DNA from: Pseudocalidococcus sp964653145
Lineage (GTDB): Bacteria; Cyanobacteriota; Cyanobacteriia; Thermosynechococcales; Thermosynechococcaceae
DNA length: 64,000 bases
Direction: 5' to 3'
Assembly (NCBI GenBank): GCA_964653145.1
Contig: CAZZCG010000003.1
Location: 124,001-188,000, forward strand
Part shown: in pieces, positions 41,076 through 50,784 of the stretch
How the letters are laid out: the number at the start of each line of letters is the position of its first letter
Numbering within the stretch: position 1 is the first letter of the stretch
Made by a program: the position numbers and the translations under genes
Notes under the pieces: model-generated
What the model was told of the DNA's origin: nothing
Seen by the model: only the letters and a program-made list of their open reading frames with translations
Database searches by the model: none

Positions 41076-42569
41076 TTACTGGGGCAAGGAGGTGATCAGG
41101 GCCTGGGGGACACTGTGAAAGGCAGTTAAAAGGCTATCCGTATTTTGACTCCACTGGATCAAGAGGTTGGGTTGCAGGCCCAGGAGAATGATTAAAATCG
41201 CCAAAATCACCCCCGGCCAGCGTTCTTGAGATGTGACCCGTGGCAAGTTGGCCAGTTCCGGGGTTAAACGCCCAAAGAACACTCGGTTGACAAGCAAGAG
41301 AAAATACACCGCCGTTAAGCCCGTTCCCACCATGGTTAAAAGCGTCTGCACCGGAAACACGGGGAAACTACTGCGAAAGACCATAAATTCCGCAACAAAC
41401 CCAACCATGCCGGGAATCCCGCCACTGGCCATCACCCCCGCCACCATCAAGGAGCCTATCACCGGCAAGCCCCGTTCTGGATTCAACAGGCCCCGCAGGG
41501 TATCAATATCTCGACTTTTGGTTTTGGCATAAACGACCCCCACCAGCAGGAATAGCAACGCCGAAATCAACCCATGACTGACCATCTGGAGAATGGCTGC
41601 CAATAGGCTCAAGGGAGTCGCCGCCGCGCAGGCTAAGAGGACAAATCCCATATGCCCAATGGAACTGTAGGCCACCATTTTTTTCATGTCTTTCTGGGCA
41701 ATGGCCATCAACGAGCCATACAAAACACTAACCACAGCCCAAGTTGCTAAATAGGGGGCTAAGACCTGCCAGGCCTGGGGAAATAGTTGTACACCATAGC
41801 GGATTAGGCCGTAGGTGCCCAGTTTCAGTAATACCCCGGCCAATAGGACCGAAATTGGCGTTGAGGCTTCCACGTGGGCATCGGGCAACCAGGTATGAAA
41901 GGGCACTAAGGGAATTTTGATCCCGACTCCGACCAAGATTAGCCCCAGCAAAATACATTGAGAAACGACCGGTAGGGCCTGGGCCATCAAGGGGTCATAG
42001 TCGAAATTCAAGCCTCCCGTTAACCAGGCCAGGCCCAAGAAGCCACTGAGAATCATCACCCCAGAAATAGCGGTATAAATCAAAAACTTTGTGGCGGCAT
42101 AGTTGCGGCGCGGCCCACCCCAAATCGCAATTAACAGATACAGCGGAATTAACTCAACTTCATAGAACAGGAAAAATAGGAGCAGGTTATCCGCCAAAAA
42201 GGCCCCAGTTACCCCGGCATTCAAAAGCAAAATCAAACTGTAATAGAGTCTGGGACGGCTGATTTCTGAGGACGTGGCAAAAATGGCTATCAGGGTTAAG
42301 AGGCTGTTCAAAAAGATCAGCGGCAACGACAGCCCATCCACCCCCAAGCGGTAGTTCAAGCCCAAATTGGCCAACCAATCCAGATTTTCCGTTAACTGAG
42401 CACTGGCCTGGGCAAGATTAAATTGTTGTCCGACTACGGCAGTCCAGGCCAAAACCACTCCCGCAATGACTAAGGCAATGGTGCGATAGGTGGAACTGGA
42501 TAATTTTGCTGGGATCAAGTTCAGGGCTAAACCACCGATCAGGGGCAAGAGTAACAATAAACTCAGCAT
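41076..42569 (-). CDS. ndhD3: NAD(P)H-quinone oxidoreductase chain 4, CO2-uptake variant
   Basis: 497 residues, about 14 membrane helices, with the proton-antiporter-like core (LLLFFLFYEVELIPLYLLIAIWGG with its conserved Glu, and AYSSIGHMGFVLLACA). It forms the distal proton-pumping module of the NDH-1MS complex in thylakoid membranes. It lies between ndhF3 and cupA in the same direction, 3 bp after ndhF3, so they form one operon. Assignment as D3 rather than D4 follows from the operon context. Confidence 0.88.
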   Translation of the reverse strand: MLSLLLLLPLIGGLALNLIPAKLSSSTYRTIALVIAGVVLAWTAVVGQQFNLAQASAQLTENLDWLANLGLNYRLGVDGLSLPLIFLNSLLTLIAIFATSSEISRPRLYYSLILLLNAGVTGAFLADNLLLFFLFYEVELIPLYLLIAIWGGPRRNYAATKFLIYTAISGVMILSGFLGLAWLTGGLNFDYDPLMAQALPVVSQCILLGLILVGVGIKIPLVPFHTWLPDAHVEASTPISVLLAGVLLKLGTYGLIRYGVQLFPQAWQVLAPYLATWAVVSVLYGSLMAIAQKDMKKMVAYSSIGHMGFVLLACAAATPLSLLAAILQMVSHGLISALLFLLVGVVYAKTKSRDIDTLRGLLNPERGLPVIGSLMVAGVMASGGIPGMVGFVAEFMVFRSSFPVFPVQTLLTMVGTGLTAVYFLLLVNRVFFGRLTPELANLPRVTSQERWPGVILAILIILLGLQPNLLIQWSQNTDSLLTAFHSVPQALITSLPQ

Positions 42570-42572
42570 TGC

Positions 42573-44429
42573 TTAACCTCCCCAACCAAACGTCATGCCT
42601 AAGGGTTTCAGCAAAAATAGTCCCGCCACCAACAATGCTGCAAAGATCAAGACTAAATATCCTTGGGATTGCCCGCCTGTGCCATATTTGAGGATCTCTC
42701 CCCCAACTAGGGCCGCCCGCCCGGTCAAATTCACCGCGTTGTCCACCACATAGCGATCCACCCAAGTACTTAATTTTGAGAGGACTTGCACCCCCGCTAC
42801 CACCGTCACTCGATAGAGCCGATCCACATAGAAGTCGTAGGCCAACAAATCCTGCAAAAACCGCAACTGGCCTTGGAGGGGACGCGACCAGGTTCGATTC
42901 AGGTTCACCAGGCCCCCAGCTGCCATGCCAATGATCCCCGACCCACTAAGTAGCACCACCGTGATCCAATCCATGTCCGTTGCCGGCGGGAGCAATTCAA
43001 ACTGGGCCAAAATGAAAGGGACTAGGGCACACGTAATCGTCAAACTAATCAGGGGTACAGCCATGGGCCAGGCCACTTCCGGGGCGCGGCGGGTTTTGGA
43101 CTGCGGTTCGCCTAAGAAGATCAATCGCATCATCCGCATTAAGTTCAGAGCGGTTAGGGCATTGACAATCAGCATCACTGCCACAATTCCCGGCTGTTCA
43201 AACCCGACCCGCGTGATCACCCGATAGCCGGCCCAGAACCCCCCCAAGGGTAAGACGCCAACTAGGGCGGCACTGCCCACTACAAACCCCGTGACTGTTG
43301 CTGGCATGCGTTTTCCTAATCCACCCAATTCCGTTAAATCCTGGCAATTGGTAGTATTAATCACACAGCCAATGCTCATAAATAGCAGGGCCTTGGCCAC
43401 CCCGTGGGCCAGCAGAACTAAGTAGGCGACACTAATCCACTGACAGCCCACCGCCAAAAACACCAACCCCAAATAGGCGCTAGTGGAGTGAGATAGGGCC
43501 CGTTTGACATCGATTTGCGCCATGGCCACCAAAGAGGCCCCAACGGCTGTCACCACCCCCAGGGTAATGAGAATCACATTTGAACCCTGGCAATGAACCA
43601 AGATTGGCTGGAGTTTAATCAGGACATAGGCCCCGGCCCCAACCACGACAGAATTTCGCATAATCGAGGCTGGGTTTGGCCCCTCCATTGCCTCATCAAG
43701 CCAAAGGTGTAGGGGAAATTGGGCGCATTTACCCGTTGGCCCAGCAATTAGAGCTAGTCCGAGGAAAAATCCCAGGCTTGGGTCTAAATTGGCACGTTCA
43801 GCCCACTCATAGAGAACTGGAAAATCCAAGCTTCCGGCCTGGGTTGCTAGGGCCACCACTCCCATCAGCAGCAAAATATCGCCAACTCGCTTGGTTAAAA
43901 AGGCATCTCGAGCAGCGGTGACCACTAAGGGCTGGGCATACCAAAATCCAACGAGTAGATAGGTGGAAAGTGTCAGTAATTCCAGCAACATGTAACTGAG
44001 CAAGAGGGAGTCACTTAGGGCAATCCCACTCAACGCGGCTTCAAAAAATCCCATCAACGCAAAAAAACGCCCCAGGCCCCAATCCTTCTCCAGATAGCCC
44101 AAGGCAAACAGTTGGGCCAACAAACTCAGCCCTGTGACCACCTCCATCGCACCTACACTCAAGGGAGTTACACTCAACGGAAATGAAATCTCCAGGCCCG
44201 GTGCGTTTAACCAATGCCAGATTAACTCTGTCGGCCCGTTTTGCTCCAAAATTCGTAGGACTAAAAGACCGTGGATAAAGGCCAGGAGCGTTAAGGAAAA
44301 ATTGAGATAGGCCGCCGGTCTTGGCCCCGTTCGCCGCACCCATCCAGTTGCCCAGGGCAAAGCCACCACCGCCCCCACCAGGCCATAGCAGGGAATCAAC
44401 CAACTTGTTGTCAATAAAATATCGGCCAT
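42573..44429 (-). CDS. ndhF3: NAD(P)H-quinone oxidoreductase chain 5, CO2-uptake variant
   Basis: 618 residues with many membrane helices. Antiporter core: LLSYMLLELLTLSTYLLVGFWYAQPL, GPTGKCAQFPLHLWLDEAMEGPNPASIMRNS (conserved Lys) and LSHSTSAYLGLVFLAVG; a C-terminal helix and transverse arm follow. It is shorter than respiratory NdhF1, as expected for F3/F4. It is the first gene of the operon ndhF3-ndhD3-cupA, divergent from the carboxysome genes. Confidence 0.88.
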   Translation of the reverse strand: MADILLTTSWLIPCYGLVGAVVALPWATGWVRRTGPRPAAYLNFSLTLLAFIHGLLVLRILEQNGPTELIWHWLNAPGLEISFPLSVTPLSVGAMEVVTGLSLLAQLFALGYLEKDWGLGRFFALMGFFEAALSGIALSDSLLLSYMLLELLTLSTYLLVGFWYAQPLVVTAARDAFLTKRVGDILLLMGVVALATQAGSLDFPVLYEWAERANLDPSLGFFLGLALIAGPTGKCAQFPLHLWLDEAMEGPNPASIMRNSVVVGAGAYVLIKLQPILVHCQGSNVILITLGVVTAVGASLVAMAQIDVKRALSHSTSAYLGLVFLAVGCQWISVAYLVLLAHGVAKALLFMSIGCVINTTNCQDLTELGGLGKRMPATVTGFVVGSAALVGVLPLGGFWAGYRVITRVGFEQPGIVAVMLIVNALTALNLMRMMRLIFLGEPQSKTRRAPEVAWPMAVPLISLTITCALVPFILAQFELLPPATDMDWITVVLLSGSGIIGMAAGGLVNLNRTWSRPLQGQLRFLQDLLAYDFYVDRLYRVTVVAGVQVLSKLSTWVDRYVVDNAVNLTGRAALVGGEILKYGTGGQSQGYLVLIFAALLVAGLFLLKPLGMTFGWGG

Positions 44430-45067
44430 TGTCTTGGTTGCCCCATGCCGTCGTCACTCAATCCAAACCCACATCCCGCTCTTCGGGCCCAGTGATGCCT
44501 TGGTTTGATCGTAAATTTCATCCTACCTCCTGGCCTGGCCAGAAAATTAAGATCTGAGTCCTGTGGGGCCTGGGTAAATGTATCCCCTGCTCATTTGAAG
44601 AATTCCAAACCCGAGAAAACAATCACAAATTTTTATGTCACTATATTGCAATTGGTTGATAGAAAAAAGCTTATCAAAAACAGTTTTATGATTGAAAACA
44701 TCCATAACAAAGCCCTGAATATCTGAGGTTGACAGCCTTTGCCTTGCTTGGATCAATGCTAAAAACGATTGCCATAGGTTAATGTCTATTCAGGCGTTGT
44801 CATGGCCTGGGAATCATTTTTGTCAGGGCTTTAGGGATTAGGTTTTGTAATCACCAGAGCCAGAAATTGTTATTGGGGATTCTGTTGTCAAATGATCCCC
44901 CTAAATCTACTCTTAATAACAGATAGCTAAGACGGCCTTCCCGTCAACTGTAGAACCTCGTTCATGCGGATGATTTAAGTCCAACCGTCTTAAAATGCCA
45001 GGCGGCCAACGTCGTTGTGGAAATATATTGACAAATTTTAGCCTCATTTTTCAGGAGATAATGACTG
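44430..45067. promoter_or_regulatory. Divergent promoter region between the CO2-uptake and carboxysome operons
   Basis: 638 bp without a gene. It must hold promoters in both directions. At 44754-44771 CAAT and ATTG face each other across 10 bp, a loose LysR-type arrangement of the kind bound by low-CO2 regulators such as NdhR/CcmR or CmpR. I could not find a perfect published consensus. An AGGAG ribosome site precedes ccmK2. Confidence 0.4.
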
Positions 45068-45376
45068 ATGCCAATTGCTGTGGGAATGATCGAAACCCGT
45101 GGGTTTCCGGCCGTGGTCGAGGCCGCAGATGCCATGGTGAAGGCCGCCCGGGTCACCCTTGTTGGCTATGAAAAAATCGGGAGTGGTCGCGTGACCGTTA
45201 TCGTTCGGGGTGATGTCTCGGAAGTCCAGGCCTCAGTTGCGGCGGGCATTGAAAACATCAAGCGAGTTAATGGCGGTGAACTGCTCTCAACCCATATCAT
45301 TGCTCGGCCCCATGAAAACCTGGAATACGTTCTCCCCATTCGCTATACCGAGGCGGTGGAGCAATTCCGAAACTAA
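45068..45376 (+). CDS. ccmK2: Carboxysome shell hexamer protein CcmK2
   Basis: 102 residues, one BMC domain (AVGMIETRGFPAVVEAADAMVKAARVTLVGYEKIGSGRVTVIVRGDVSEV). It forms the hexameric tiles of the beta-carboxysome shell. It is the short copy, followed 162 bp later by the longer ccmK1. The two are nearly identical through residue 100, and the pore residues KIGSG are conserved in both. Confidence 0.95.
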   Translation: MPIAVGMIETRGFPAVVEAADAMVKAARVTLVGYEKIGSGRVTVIVRGDVSEVQASVAAGIENIKRVNGGELLSTHIIARPHENLEYVLPIRYTEAVEQFRN

Positions 45377-45538
45377 TTGGGCTTTAAGTTTCAGTCATGA
45401 TCAATCCCGTAATCAAGACTGTTTAGCAATGCTCAAGTCCCGAAAAAGTTTCGATAGTTTTTGTTTGACATTTCTGTTGAACTGCTTGTAAACCAACTTG
45501 ACACCATTTAGGTGCAACATCTCTAGGAGTTATTAACA

Positions 45539-45880
45539 ATGGCAATTGCAGTTGGAATGATTGAAACCTTGGGTTTTCCCGCCGTCGTCGAAGCCGCTGA
45601 TGCGATGGTCAAGGCTGCTCGAGTGACTCTTGTGGGTTATGAAAAAATCGGTAGTGGTCGGGTTACCGTAATTGTCCGGGGTGATGTTTCTGAAGTCCAG
45701 GCCTCAGTTGCTGCCGGGATTGAGAACGTCAAACGGGTGAATGGCGGTCAGGTACTCTCAACCCACATCATCGCTCGTCCCCACGAAAACCTGGAATACG
45801 TCCTCCCGATTCGCTACACCGAGGCCGTCGAGCAATTCCGGGAAAGCGTCAGTGGTATTCGTCCCTTAGGTCGGCCATAA
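45539..45880 (+). CDS. ccmK1: Carboxysome shell hexamer protein CcmK1
   Basis: 113 residues. The BMC domain is almost identical to CcmK2, plus a short C-terminal extension RESVSGIRPLGRP typical of CcmK1. A TAGGAG site precedes the ATG. ccmL starts 5 bp after its stop. The near identity of the two copies points to recent duplication or gene conversion. Confidence 0.94.
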   Translation: MAIAVGMIETLGFPAVVEAADAMVKAARVTLVGYEKIGSGRVTVIVRGDVSEVQASVAAGIENVKRVNGGQVLSTHIIARPHENLEYVLPIRYTEAVEQFRESVSGIRPLGRP

Positions 45881-45885
45881 CCCCA

Positions 45886-46188
45886 ATGCAAATTGCTCAA
45901 GTCCGCGGCACCGTCACTAGTACCCAAAAAGAAACTAGCCTCACAGGGGTTAAATTTCTTGTCGTGCAACTCCTTGATGAACAAGGTGAGCCAATCCCCG
46001 GCTATGAAGTGGCGGCCGATACGGTGGGGGCCGGTGCAGCGGAATGGGTTTTAGTCAGCCGTGGCAGTGGAGCGCGTCACATTGCCGGTGCGCTAGATAA
46101 ACCCATTGATGCGGCTGTTGTCGCCATTATTGACACCGTCAGTTTAGACAACGGCCTGCTCTACAGCAAACGCCAACAATACTACTAA
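45886..46188 (+). CDS. ccmL: Carboxysome shell vertex protein CcmL
   Basis: 100 residues, a BMV/EutN-type pentamer that closes the vertices of the shell. Starts MQIAQVRGTVTSTQKE, then the conserved GAAEWVLVSRGSGARH, a loop that lines the pentamer pore, and DAAVVAIIDTV. It is packed between ccmK1 (5 bp) and ccmM (8 bp) in the operon. Confidence 0.95.
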   Translation: MQIAQVRGTVTSTQKETSLTGVKFLVVQLLDEQGEPIPGYEVAADTVGAGAAEWVLVSRGSGARHIAGALDKPIDAAVVAIIDTVSLDNGLLYSKRQQYY

Positions 46189-46196
46189 GAATCCCT

Positions 46197-48170
46197 ATGG
46201 CAGTCCAAACCTATCCGGCTCCTCCCACTCCCTGGTCGAAAGACTTAGCCGAACCGCAAATTGACTCTTCCGCCTACGTTCACACCTTTACCAACTTGAT
46301 TGGGGATGTGCGGATTAAAGCGGAAGTTCACATTGCCCCCAGTACCTCGATTCGAGCGGACGAAGGCACTCCTTTTTACATTGGGGCTGGGACTAACATC
46401 CAAGATGGTGTTGTTATTCATGGCCTCCAACAGGGACGAGTCGTCGGGGATGATGGGCAGGAGTATTCTGTCTGGATTGGCGAAGATGCTTCAATCACCC
46501 ACATGGCTTTAATTCACGGGCCATGCTACATCGGGGCTGAGTGCTTTATCGGGTTTCGTTCCACAATTTTTAATGCACGTTTGGGCAAGGGCTGTATCGT
46601 CATGATGCATGCTTTGGTTCAAGATGTGGAGTTGCCGCCGGGGAAATATGTACCCTCCGGAGCAATTATCACCACCCAGTCCCAAGCCGACAAGTTGCCC
46701 AATGTTGAAGCTACCGATGTTCACTTTGCCCAGCATGTTGTCGAAATTAATGATGCGCTGCGGACAGGGTATCGCTGTGTGGATAATGTCGCCTGTATTG
46801 CCCCCTTGCGGGATGAACTCAAGATTGGGAGCCGTCGCGATCCCCACACTCAAGTCAAACACTCAAAGAATCAGGGAAGCACTATGGGTTTAACAACAGA
46901 TGTTGTCTCGCAAGTCCGGCAGCTACTCCAGCAGGGCTTTCAAGTTGGTACGGAACATGCTGACCCCCGTCGCTATCGCACCAGCTCGTGGCAAACCTGC
47001 TCCCCCATTACGGCAACTCGAGAACCGGATGTTGTTGCGGCTTTGAATAGTTGTCTAGCTGAGCATGCGGGTGAATATGTTCGCCTGATTGGAATTGACC
47101 CGAAAAATAAACGGCGTGTCCTCGAACAAACTATTCAGCGGCCCGGCGATGCTCCTGCCAGTTTTACCCCTGGAGTTTCAAGCCGACCGGTGTCTGTTGC
47201 TACCACGACCAGTGCTTCCGGTTTAGATAATTCGGTGGTTGGACAAGTCCGCCAACTTTTGCAACAGGGCTACCACATTGGGACAGAACATGCCGACTCC
47301 CGTCGCTACAGAACAAGCTCTTGGCAAACCTGCGCTCCGATTACAGCCACCCGTGAACCCGATGTAATTGCTGCTCTGAACAACTGCTTGGCGGAACACA
47401 TGGGTGAATATGTTCGTTTGATTGGAATTGATGCCAAAAACAAGCGTCGGGTTCTAGAGCAAGTGATTCAACGGCCCGATGGAAAAACCGTGATTGCCTC
47501 TGGGGGAGTAACTGTTACGGCGGCATCGAGTGGTAGTGTTAGCTCGGATCCTGGCCTGGATGCACAGGTTCAGGATTTAGTCCGCCGGGGTTGTCAGTTA
47601 ATGCTGGAATACGCAGATCAACGCCGATTCAAAACCAGCTCCTGGAATAGTGGCGGAAAGCTCTCTGGCAGTAATCCCCAGGCCGAGTTAAACAGCTTCT
47701 TGACCGAGCACCCCAAAGACTATGTACGTGTGATTGGGGTAGATGCCAAAGCTAAGACCCGCGTGGCCGAAATCATGGTTCAGCGGCCCCAGGGTGTTTC
47801 CGGCGGTAAAGTTGCTAGCAGTAATGGAAAATCCTCCAAGTCAAAGGGGTTCGCCCCCACTGCCAGTTCAGCCTCTAGCCCTCACCCTACTAACAGTAAT
47901 GGCTTTAGTGCAGATGTGGTGGCGCAAATCCGGCAATTGTTGCAGCAGGGGTACCAATTAGGCACTGAACACGCCGATGCCCGCCGCTATCGCACCAGCT
48001 CTTGGCAAAGCGGCCCGGTGATTCATCCGCGGAATGAAGGTGAGGCAATTACTGCTTTGAACACCGCTGTGCAGGAGTTTTCCGGAGAGTATGTCCGCTT
48101 AATTGGCATTGATCCCAAAGCGAAAAAACGGGTAGCGGAAGTCATGATCCAACAACCCCAGAAAAAATAG
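46197..48170 (+). CDS. ccmM: Carboxysome assembly protein CcmM: gamma-carbonic anhydrase with four RbcS-like modules
   Basis: 657 residues. The N-terminal left-handed beta helix (1-209) is a gamma-class carbonic anhydrase with zinc ligands His75, His102 and His107. Cys194 and Cys200 correspond to the pair whose disulfide switches on the enzyme in Thermosynechococcus CcmM. Four RbcS-like repeats follow at about 232-315, 343-430, 452-535 and 569-655; three carry RRYRTSSWQ, the third is diverged (RRFKTSSWN). They condense Rubisco. An internal ATG at 46884 could give the short form. ccmL is 8 bp upstream. Confidence 0.96.
   Translation: MAVQTYPAPPTPWSKDLAEPQIDSSAYVHTFTNLIGDVRIKAEVHIAPSTSIRADEGTPFYIGAGTNIQDGVVIHGLQQGRVVGDDGQEYSVWIGEDASITHMALIHGPCYIGAECFIGFRSTIFNARLGKGCIVMMHALVQDVELPPGKYVPSGAIITTQSQADKLPNVEATDVHFAQHVVEINDALRTGYRCVDNVACIAPLRDELKIGSRRDPHTQVKHSKNQGSTMGLTTDVVSQVRQLLQQGFQVGTEHADPRRYRTSSWQTCSPITATREPDVVAALNSCLAEHAGEYVRLIGIDPKNKRRVLEQTIQRPGDAPASFTPGVSSRPVSVATTTSASGLDNSVVGQVRQLLQQGYHIGTEHADSRRYRTSSWQTCAPITATREPDVIAALNNCLAEHMGEYVRLIGIDAKNKRRVLEQVIQRPDGKTVIASGGVTVTAASSGSVSSDPGLDAQVQDLVRRGCQLMLEYADQRRFKTSSWNSGGKLSGSNPQAELNSFLTEHPKDYVRVIGVDAKAKTRVAEIMVQRPQGVSGGKVASSNGKSSKSKGFAPTASSASSPHPTNSNGFSADVVAQIRQLLQQGYQLGTEHADARRYRTSSWQSGPVIHPRNEGEAITALNTAVQEFSGEYVRLIGIDPKAKKRVAEVMIQQPQKK
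46884..46886 (+). promoter_or_regulatory. Candidate internal start codon for short-form CcmM
   Basis: Met230, preceded by AGGGAAGCACT, lies between the carbonic anhydrase domain and the first RbcS-like module. In Synechococcus PCC 7942 a short CcmM starts at an equivalent internal position. The product here would be 428 residues with all four modules. Confidence 0.55.
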
Positions 48171-48202
48171 TCTGGCAGATATTACCTGGGAGGCTGGCCC
48201 CA

Positions 48203-48901
48203 ATGGTCAAGCACTTACCCCCCCTTGCTCCCCTTAACTATCCCCAGGCCAAATGCATTGGTGAAGTATTTATTCATCCCCATGCTGTGGTTGCCTCTGG
48301 TGTCTTACTTTGGGCTGAATCGGGCAGTCGCCTGGAAATTGCTGCCGGAGCCTGTATTGGGATGGGAACGATTCTTCATGCCAGCCATGGAACCATGCTG
48401 ATTGCCACTGGAGCCAGTTTAGGGGCAGGGGTTTTGTTCATGGGGTCGGGTGAAATTGGCCCCCAGGCCTGTGTCGGTGCAGCAACAACCATCATTAACA
48501 CCTCAGTGCCTGCGGGGGCTGTGATTCCACCAGGATCGCTGTTAGGGGATACGAGTCGGCCAGTTTCGATCGAAGAAACCTCAGGGGCCCTAGAAGAGCA
48601 TCTGAAGAAAGGCGATTTACAGCCAGAAACCAGCTTAAATTTAAGTTCAGTCACTGCCGATCTGGATCAGAAAACTCCTGAGGTTGAGAATCAAGGCTTG
48701 CACACTCAAGCCCCACTCCCCGAACCTGATGCCAATCAAGACGCAGATAAAACTGACAAGCTTGAAACAGAAGTACTTGAAAGTGTTGGCCTGGTGAGCG
48801 AGCTAATTGAAGAAACAACTCAGACTTCGACGAAAAAAGTTTACGGGCAAACCTATGTCAATCAGATGTTGCAGCAGATGTTTAATCGCCCCCAGAACTA
48901 A
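48203..48901 (+). CDS. ccmN: Carboxysome assembly protein CcmN
   Basis: 232 residues. The N-terminal hexapeptide-repeat beta helix binds CcmM. A long E/T/Q-rich linker follows (about 135-210), then the C-terminal encapsulation peptide KKVYGQTYVNQMLQQMFNRPQN, an amphipathic helix that recruits CcmK shell proteins. It is the last gene of ccmK2-K1-L-M-N; no ccmO follows. It links the Rubisco-CcmM core to the shell. Confidence 0.93.
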   Translation: MVKHLPPLAPLNYPQAKCIGEVFIHPHAVVASGVLLWAESGSRLEIAAGACIGMGTILHASHGTMLIATGASLGAGVLFMGSGEIGPQACVGAATTIINTSVPAGAVIPPGSLLGDTSRPVSIEETSGALEEHLKKGDLQPETSLNLSSVTADLDQKTPEVENQGLHTQAPLPEPDANQDADKTDKLETEVLESVGLVSELIEETTQTSTKKVYGQTYVNQMLQQMFNRPQN

Positions 48902-48963
48902 TGTGGCTGCCCTTGACTCTAGGAATCTTCCATTGCGATTTACCCCTGCAACCTAGGCCATTG

Positions 48964-49848
48964 CTAGGACTGTTGCCACGTTTTTAGTTGAATCCAGATC
49001 AGCACCAAGGTCGCCACTAACAAAACCATTGCCGCAGCAGCTGCATAGCCAAAGTCAAACATCCCAAACGCCTGTTGGTAGATGTAATAGACCAAGAGAT
49101 TAGTGGTATTTAGTGGCCCACCCCCTGTCACCACATACACCTGCTCAAAACTCCGAAGCGTAAAAATTGTTGTCGTCACGGCCGATAAAACTAAAGTCGG
49201 TTGTAGTCCCGGTAGCGTCACATAGCGAAACTGTTGCCAGGCCCCAGCCCCATCTAAGCGGGCAGCTTCATATAGGCTGAGGGGAATAGTTTGTAAACCG
49301 GCCAAAAACACCACCATATTGAAGCCCAACTGCTTCCAAATACTGAGGAGAATTAGCACTGGCATTGCCCAGACCGTACTTCCCAACCAGGAAAGTGATT
49401 CTAGGCCAAAATTCCCCAAAATGGCATTGACTGGCCCTTCGGTTTGGAATAGCCAGCGAAACCCCAGGCCCGCAGCAACAATCGAAACAATGGAAGGCAA
49501 AAAGTAACCCGTCCGTAAAATTGCCCGTCCCCGCATCGGTGCATTTAAGCCCACAGCCACAATTAGGGGAATTACCAGACTCGGCAGCACAGTTGCAACA
49601 GTAAAGTAAATCGTGTTTCCTAGCACCTGCCAAAAATCTGAGCTGAACAATAACCGTTCATAGTTTTGCCAGCCGACCCAATAGGCCCCAGAGCGGGTAA
49701 AACTGCCCCCAGTCACGCTTAAGCCCGCCAGATAGAGGATGGGAATGAAGACAAAGATGCCGAGGAAAAACATCGCTGGAGCCAAAAATCCCCAGGCCAC
49801 GAGATGCCTTGAACGCAATAAATTGGCAAATTGTGACACAGTCCCCAC
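48964..49848 (-). CDS. Sugar ABC transporter permease (MalF/UgpA type)
   Basis: 294 residues, six membrane helices. The ABC-permease EAA loop is in LYEAARLDGAGAWQQFRYVTLPGLQPTL. The start is GTG at 49848 or GTG at 49839. It belongs to the CUT1 carbohydrate importer family; the binding protein, second permease and ATPase are not in the window, so the substrate is unknown. It points toward the ccm operon end. Confidence 0.88.
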   Translation of the reverse strand: MGTVSQFANLLRSRHLVAWGFLAPAMFFLGIFVFIPILYLAGLSVTGGSFTRSGAYWVGWQNYERLLFSSDFWQVLGNTIYFTVATVLPSLVIPLIVAVGLNAPMRGRAILRTGYFLPSIVSIVAAGLGFRWLFQTEGPVNAILGNFGLESLSWLGSTVWAMPVLILLSIWKQLGFNMVVFLAGLQTIPLSLYEAARLDGAGAWQQFRYVTLPGLQPTLVLSAVTTTIFTLRSFEQVYVVTGGGPLNTTNLLVYYIYQQAFGMFDFGYAAAAAMVLLVATLVLIWIQLKTWQQS

Positions 49849-49875
49849 CAGTCCAGGAACAGAGATAAAGCCAAC

Positions 49876-50784
49876 CTAGGAGAGAGTTTTCCGCAACAGT
49901 CCCTGAATCAGTAGGGTCACTAGGCCCGCAAACCCCAGCAACAGTCCCATGGATTGCACTAATGTCACCGATCCCCAGGGAGCTGCCATCACCACATCGC
50001 TGAAACTCCAGGTTGCGTGTAAATAAAGATAGCGAATGGGTTCAATGGCAAAACTCAGGGGATTCAGACTGGCCACCACCTGCAACCATGGGGGCATAAA
50101 TTCCAGGGGAACAAGAGCTGTACTGGCAAACAGCAGGGGTAAGTTAATGACAAAAATCACCGCCAGGAGTTCAATGTGACCGGGCAGGGCAAAGGTCAAC
50201 CCCAAACTCAAGGCCGTCACCCCAAAGACCAGGCACAGAACAATTAACGTCACCACCCCCAGGCCCGACAGACTTGGTAACCCGCTGCCCAAAACATAGC
50301 CCGTGATCACAATTGCCGCCGATTGAATCAAGCTCAGGGTCGTAATAAATAAGGCCGAGGCCAAGACAATGGAAAACCGAGACACCAGTGGGGCCACCAA
50401 TAGCCGATTTAGAAAGCCAAACTCCCGATCAAACATCACCGGCAAGCCCGCGTTTAAGGCCCCACTGAAGGCTGTAAACACAATCACCCCAGCGCAAAGA
50501 AACTGGCCATAATCCCGACTAGCGCCAAACAATCCCTGGGGAACATTTTTGAACAAGGCCCCAAAGAGGATTAACCACATCAAGGGCTGAATTACCCCAG
50601 CAATGAGGGTTGATGGCCGGCGTTGGAGTTGAATAAAGAGGCGGCGGGTCAGGGCCAGGGTTTCCTGGGCAAACTCTCTCCAGGCCCCGACGGGTGATTC
50701 CGGCTCAGCACTCATGGCAAAAAGCTCTTGGGGTTGGGTGGGGGATGAGGTCATAGGGGGTTCTGGCCTGGTTAGCTTAATCAT
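49876..50784 (-). CDS. ABC-2 type transporter permease
   Basis: About 302 residues from the ATG at 50784 (others at 50853 and 50754 are possible). An ABC-2 membrane domain with six helices (LFIQLQRRPSTLIAGVIQPLMWLILFGALF..., NPLSFAIEPIRYLYL) follows a cytosolic N-terminus. This family exports drugs, lipids or polysaccharides. No ATPase gene is adjacent in the window. It is separated by 27 bp from the downstream sugar permease but is of a different type. Confidence 0.82.
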   Translation of the reverse strand: MIKLTRPEPPMTSSPTQPQELFAMSAEPESPVGAWREFAQETLALTRRLFIQLQRRPSTLIAGVIQPLMWLILFGALFKNVPQGLFGASRDYGQFLCAGVIVFTAFSGALNAGLPVMFDREFGFLNRLLVAPLVSRFSIVLASALFITTLSLIQSAAIVITGYVLGSGLPSLSGLGVVTLIVLCLVFGVTALSLGLTFALPGHIELLAVIFVINLPLLFASTALVPLEFMPPWLQVVASLNPLSFAIEPIRYLYLHATWSFSDVVMAAPWGSVTLVQSMGLLLGFAGLVTLLIQGLLRKTLS

